From the NCBI GenBank assembly GCA_910583935.1, contig CAJTZM010000027.1:1-15365 (forward strand): a DNA stretch of 15,365 bases, written 5' to 3'. The notes below the pieces were generated by a model that saw nothing but the letters and a program-made list of their open reading frames with translations, was not told the origin of the DNA and did no database searches. The translations under genes were made by a program, and so were the position numbers. Below, piece by piece: positions 13,419-15,365 of the stretch. Position 1 is the first letter of the stretch, and every line of letters starts with the position of its first letter. Origin of the DNA: an uncultured Oscillospiraceae bacterium. Lineage in GTDB: Bacteria; Bacillota; Clostridia; Oscillospirales; Ruminococcaceae.

Positions 13419-13787
13419 ATGGGCGCATTGTATGACCGAATTGCTTATTTATGTGCGCAAAAGGGGATTAAGCCCGGCAGACTGTGCAGCGACCTGGGCA
13501 TCAGCCGGGGGAGCATGGGCGATTTAAAGAAGGGAAGAAGAGCAGGGATTTCCACCAAAACGGCAACCAAAATCGCGGATTACTTTGGCGTTTCGGTGGA
13601 TTATCTTTTAAACGGCAGCCCAAACGAAAAAGCGCCCGCCCCAGAGGGGGAGCGCCCGATAAGCGACGAGGAGATCAAGCTCGCCCTGTTTGGCGGCGGC
13701 GGTGAGATTACCGACGCCATGTACGACGAGGTAAAAAAATTCGCCGCCTATGTCCGGCAAAGAGAGGCACAAAAGCAGCAGGATTGA
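13419..13787 (+). CDS. CI-like XRE-family prophage repressor
   Basis: This 122-residue repressor has a helix-turn-helix domain at about residues 4-65 (KPGRLCSDLGISRGSMGDLKK is the recognition region; KIADYFGVSVDYLLNG closes the domain) and a helical tail at 82-115 (DEEIKLALFGG, then MYDEVKKFAAYVRQRE). The tail matches that of the repressor at 2216-2608. There is no self-cleavage peptidase domain. The ATG at 13419 follows AAGGAG with 8-nt spacing. It is divergent from the early operon, across a 190-bp AT-rich region that contains four operator-like repeats, so it probably keeps those genes off. A 10-bp hairpin at 13789-13814 follows the stop but lacks a T-tract. Confidence 0.9.
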   Translation: MGALYDRIAYLCAQKGIKPGRLCSDLGISRGSMGDLKKGRRAGISTKTATKIADYFGVSVDYLLNGSPNEKAPAPEGERPISDEEIKLALFGGGGEITDAMYDEVKKFAAYVRQREAQKQQD

Positions 13788-13799
13788 CCGGCGAAGGCC

Positions 13800-13959
13800 C
13801 CGCAGCCTTTGCCGCGAAGAAAGCGCCGTCCCGCTTCACATCGTTAACCGTCATGTCGCGGGTCAGCTGCCGAACGTTCGCGGCGATCATCTCCATAAGC
13901 CCTAATTCATTAGAACATCTATGATATCTAGCATAGAAGGCAGAAGAAAAAATATGTTT
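13800..13959 (-). pseudogene. unidentified gene fragment
   Basis: The minus-strand frame is open from a TAG at 13962-13960. It gives a protein-like run containing FYARYHRCSNELGLMEMIAA and NVRQLTRDMTVNDVKRDGAF before drifting into the antisense of the repressor gene. It has no binding site and no good start. Its composition is that of a globular helical protein, unlike the antisense frames around it. I do not recognise the family. Its place between the repressor and the right border is where a prophage integrase would be, but no tyrosine- or serine-recombinase motif is visible. Confidence 0.3.
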
Positions 13960-14050
13960 CTATTTTAGGGATATTTGCCGCAGTTGTTCGAACCTTTGCA
14001 GGTGGTCTCGCTTTTTCAACTTCCGTACAGGAAAATATTGTGAAAAAAAG

Positions 14051-14089
14051 AAAGGCCTGTCCGGATTGTATTTCCGGATAGGCCTTTTT
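14051..14089. terminator. bidirectional terminator
   Basis: A 15-bp stem (AAAGGCCTGTCCGGA with TCCGGATAGGCCTTT, one G-U pair) with a 7-nt loop is flanked by an A-rich run on the left and TTTTT on the right. On the minus strand it ends the 14878-14175 operon, with a long U tract; on the plus strand it could end the repressor transcript. Confidence 0.9.
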
Positions 14090-14106
14090 GATTCCCTTTA
14101 TCCCTT
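14081..14106 (+). repeat. right copy of a border direct repeat (att candidate)
   Basis: GGCCTTTTTGATTCC followed by CTTTATCCCTT matches 9792-9817 at 24 of 26 positions. Like the left copy, it begins in the 3' arm of a terminator, although the two hairpin sequences differ. Confidence 0.4.
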
Positions 14107-14174
14107 TCTTCTGCCAGCCGCCTATATCTTCCCAGAAACACTTTTTTCTCTTTGCTGTTCAATCCAAAACCTCT

Positions 14175-14357
14175 TTATTCCACGCCGCGCAGCCTTTTTC
14201 CGGATGGTGATTCATATCGCAGGCAAAGATAATCCCCCGGCACCGGTCTTTTCAGCTTCTCACAGTATAAAAGCGGCAGATTTTGGCCAAATCTCCGGTA
14301 CTGCATATATCCCACAATCTTCCCGCTGTGTCGGCAGCTTCCGCACATCTCCACCAT
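14175..14357 (-). CDS. small Cys-rich protein, putative zinc-binding
   Basis: This 60-residue basic protein has the pattern CGSC near the start (C5, C8), a third Cys at about 32 (LLYCEKLKRPV) and a fourth at about 45 (GDYLCLRYE). Four spaced cysteines suggest a zinc knuckle. The ATG at 14357 follows AGGGGGG at good spacing. It is the last gene of a minus-strand cluster before a strong terminator, about 105 bp after the previous gene. That gap contains another short frame (14260-14454, with CSKC) that overlaps this one out of phase and is the weaker candidate. The family is not recognised; it differs from the C22-H23 type encoded upstream. Confidence 0.55.
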   Translation of the reverse strand: MVEMCGSCRHSGKIVGYMQYRRFGQNLPLLYCEKLKRPVPGDYLCLRYESPSGKRLRGVE

Positions 14358-14462
14358 TGGCTTTCCCCCCTGGGGTTAGCTTTTGGCATTTTGAGCAGGT
14401 TATTCTCGCTCCAGATGCTCTGTTTGATGCAACCGGCCTCCCTCCTTTTTTCATACTTTTCC

Positions 14463-14648
14463 CTACTGCCTCTTGGGCAGATGGATATCAACTCTTTTTC
14501 TCTTGCCTTTTGTTTTTGGCTGCCAATGGGTGCAGTCCTCCGGATCGCAGTCCCGCAGCCTGCCGGTCTCGATGCAGTAATGACAGGCCGAACAGGCCAC
14601 ATCGGCAATGTATTTATGATATCTGCAGCATTTGCAGTGTTCTGTCAT
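14463..14648 (-). CDS. small Cys-rich phage-type protein (paralogue of 1785-1970)
   Basis: This 61-residue protein has cysteines at 5, 7, 8, 19, 22, 25, 34 and 39 and His23. The segment ACHYCIETGRLRDCDPEDC aligns with ACHFAIEEGRLRGCDPDGC of the protein at the head of the terminase operon, with no gap between them. The basic C-terminal tail is also shared in character. It probably binds zinc and perhaps nucleic acid. The ATG at 14648 overlaps the preceding stop as ATGA, and GGAGGAAGG precedes it, so it is translated together with the upstream gene. The presence of this gene suggests that the cluster derives from a phage region like the one that precedes terminase genes. Confidence 0.72.
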   Translation of the reverse strand: MTEHCKCCRYHKYIADVACSACHYCIETGRLRDCDPEDCTHWQPKTKGKRKRVDIHLPKRQ

Positions 14649-14878
14649 GTTCCTTCCTCCAATTTTTCAGCTTCCGCCTTTTTCGCTTTTGCTCGTGCTT
14701 CTGCCATCAGGATCAACGGCATTCCCGCCCGGGCAATTTCCATCATTCTTTTCTCCCGCTCTTCTGGTGTAAGCTCGGGCAGATACCCCCTGGTAATCCC
14801 GCCGGGGACCTTACCGATCTTCGATTTCCAAACCCGGACTTTCCGGATGGGCTCTGTGCTGTCTGCGGTTCTTTTCAT
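14645..14878 (-). CDS. small phage-type protein of unknown function
   Basis: This 77-residue protein has a basic N-terminal third (RKVRVWKSKIGKVPGG) and a helical, charged C-terminal half (LTPEEREKRMMEIARAGMP, then an Ala/Lys/Glu-rich helix). There is no membrane segment or cysteine, and I do not recognise the family. The ATG at 14878 has a strong AAGGAGG 7 nt upstream. It leads a three-gene leftward cluster coupled to the Cys-rich gene by a 4-nt overlap and ending at the 14051-14089 terminator. It is divergent from the Spo0A-like gene at 15106. The 227-bp shared upstream region contains a 6-bp hairpin (14941-14956) and three 0A-box-like heptamers; no clear promoter for this strand was found. 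Confidence 0.65.
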   Translation of the reverse strand: MKRTADSTEPIRKVRVWKSKIGKVPGGITRGYLPELTPEEREKRMMEIARAGMPLILMAEARAKAKKAEAEKLEEGT

Positions 14879-15024
14879 GTTGATCCCTCCTTGCTGCTAT
14901 GGTATTCTGCAAGCCGATTGTCCTGTACGCATCCGGCTAAAATCCCAATGGGGATTGCCGCCGGACTTTTTAGGCTGTAGCAATAAATTCTCAAGTCACA
15001 TTTTCTGGAACATAAAGACCGCTT

Positions 15025-15051
15025 TGTCGACTTATGTCGTAAGTGGTCGAG
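15025..15051 (+). promoter_or_regulatory. three 10-bp-phased 0A-box-like heptamers
   Basis: TGTCGAC (15025-15031), TGTCGTA (15035-15041) and GGTCGAG (15045-15051) start exactly 10 bp apart, one helical turn, all in the same orientation. The Spo0A target (0A box) is TGNCGAA. The first copy differs from it at one position, the others at two. They lie 55-80 bp upstream of a gene for a solo Spo0A-type DNA-binding domain, in a position suited to autoregulation or control by host Spo0A. A partly complementary GACCGCTT/AAGTGGTC pair also brackets them. Confidence 0.45.
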
Positions 15052-15105
15052 TTTCTTCTGTTTTGGAATATCATGGAATCATCTTAACAAAAAGGTGGTT
15101 TTTCC

Positions 15106-15365
15106 ATGACAAAAACAGAATTGCTGCTCCGCTCGGTTTTAGGCCCCTGCCGAAGGGATATCCGCCCCTTTGTGTACGCGGCGGAATGCATCATCCGCCA
15201 GTCCTTTTCCGTCAACGCGCCCATCGAAAGCATCCTGGTCACAAAGGATATCTATCCCAAGGTCGCGCTGGCTCTGCAGATCCAGTCGGAGTCTGCCGCA
15301 CGGCAGATCGAAAGAATCGCCAATGACTGCTGGGATCTGGGCGACCGGGACAGGCTGTATGTGAT
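15106..15365 (+). CDS. stand-alone Spo0A C-terminal-like DNA-binding protein (partial)
   Basis: The ATG at 15106 follows AAAGGTGG with about 7-nt spacing, and the frame stays open for 86 codons to the right edge. Residues 17-80 match the effector domain of the sporulation regulator Spo0A. A YAAECI helix aligns with its YLREAI, VTKDIYPKVALALQIQSES with its VTKxLYPxIAKKYxTTPS, and ARQIERIANDCWDLGD with its RVERAIRHAIEVAWSRG. The N-terminal receiver domain is absent: only about 16 residues precede the match, so phosphorylation cannot control it in the usual way. It is divergent from a phage-like cluster and has 0A-like boxes upstream. It may mimic or interfere with host Spo0A; that is inference. 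The C-terminal end lies outside the window. Confidence 0.72.
   Translation, partial: MTKTELLLRSVLGPCRRDIRPFVYAAECIIRQSFSVNAPIESILVTKDIYPKVALALQIQSESAARQIERIANDCWDLGDRDRLYV

Larger units (their letters stand above)
9792..14106. mobile_element. deleted prophage remnant (about 4.3 kb)
   Basis: A repressor on the plus strand and a leftward array (early XRE-like protein, replication protein, tail-end genes, holin, lysin) are arranged in the usual prophage order. Head, portal, terminase and most tail genes are missing. The missing genes would lie between the replication gene (ends 12212) and the truncated tail fragment (11894-12142). No integrase remains; an unidentified gene scrap lies where one would be expected, between the repressor and the right border. 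Imperfect direct repeats of 26 bp lie at the two borders. The prophage origin is firm, while the exact limits and the att interpretation are inference. Confidence 0.7.
13788..14174. other. intergenic stretch with gene scrap and terminator
   Basis: This 387-bp stretch has no intact gene. It holds a hairpin just after the repressor (13789-13814), a scrap of coding-like sequence on the minus strand (13800-13959), an AT-rich segment (13910-14050) in which I see nothing further, a bidirectional terminator (14051-14089) and the right copy of the border repeat (14081-14106). Confidence 0.6.

Noticed and set aside
13789..13814. 10-bp hairpin after the second repressor considered as a terminator
   Set aside because: The stem has one G-U pair and no T-tract follows; the stronger terminator is at 14051-14089.
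14260..14454. 64-residue minus-strand frame with a CSKC motif
   Set aside because: It overlaps the better supported 14175-14357 gene by about 100 nt in another frame and its last half is antisense-like; kept only as a weak alternative.
14066..14980. 304-codon plus-strand frame (and the 347-codon frame ending at 15326)
   Set aside because: Phe/Ser/Cys/Pro-rich translations opposite three well-supported small minus-strand genes; no binding site or domain.

Overview
The window looks like chromosomal DNA of a GC-rich, spore-forming Clostridia-type Firmicute, probably of the Oscillospirales. Supporting signs are strong AGGAGG-type ribosome binding sites, TTG and GTG starts on several phage genes, a Gram-positive LexA-like operator, a solo Spo0A-type DNA-binding domain and phage families typical of gut Clostridia. 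Coding DNA is GC-rich; the control regions near 2.1 kb, 13.3 kb and 13.9-15.1 kb are AT-rich. The taxonomic call is inference.

Region 1 (1-2139, minus strand) is the edge of a prophage. It reads leftward from a consensus promoter through a small Cys-rich protein, the small and large terminase subunits, and the first codons of a likely portal gene. A GAAC-N4-GTTC palindrome like a LexA box lies just downstream of the predicted start point. A CI-like repressor (2216-2608) is divergent from it and sits only 4 nt upstream of argS.

Region 2 (2613-9718, plus strand) is a housekeeping and transport block: argS with its terminator; a CLC-family anion transporter that most resembles the fluoride/proton CLC-F branch; and two adjacent ABC half-transporters that form an asymmetric heterodimeric exporter of BmrCD/LmrCD type. 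The exporter operon starts from a promoter with a 19-bp spacer, as in MerR-controlled promoters. A strong intrinsic terminator follows almost at once, which suggests double control by activation and attenuation.

Region 3 (about 9792-14106) is a shrunken prophage read mostly leftward. It has a CI-like repressor (plus strand), an early XRE-like protein, a DUF6291-type replication protein, then an abrupt jump to the last part of a tail module, followed by a holin and a GH25 lysozyme. Most structural genes are missing. Imperfect 26-bp direct repeats, each beginning in a terminator, bracket it and could be attachment-site scars. A 27-bp tandem repeat array sits at the apparent deletion point.

Region 4 (14175-15365) is another accessory patch. 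Three small minus-strand genes, one a paralogue of the Cys-rich protein beside the terminase, are divergent from a gene for a stand-alone Spo0A C-terminal-like domain that runs off the window. Three 0A-box-like heptamers with exact 10-bp phasing lie between them.
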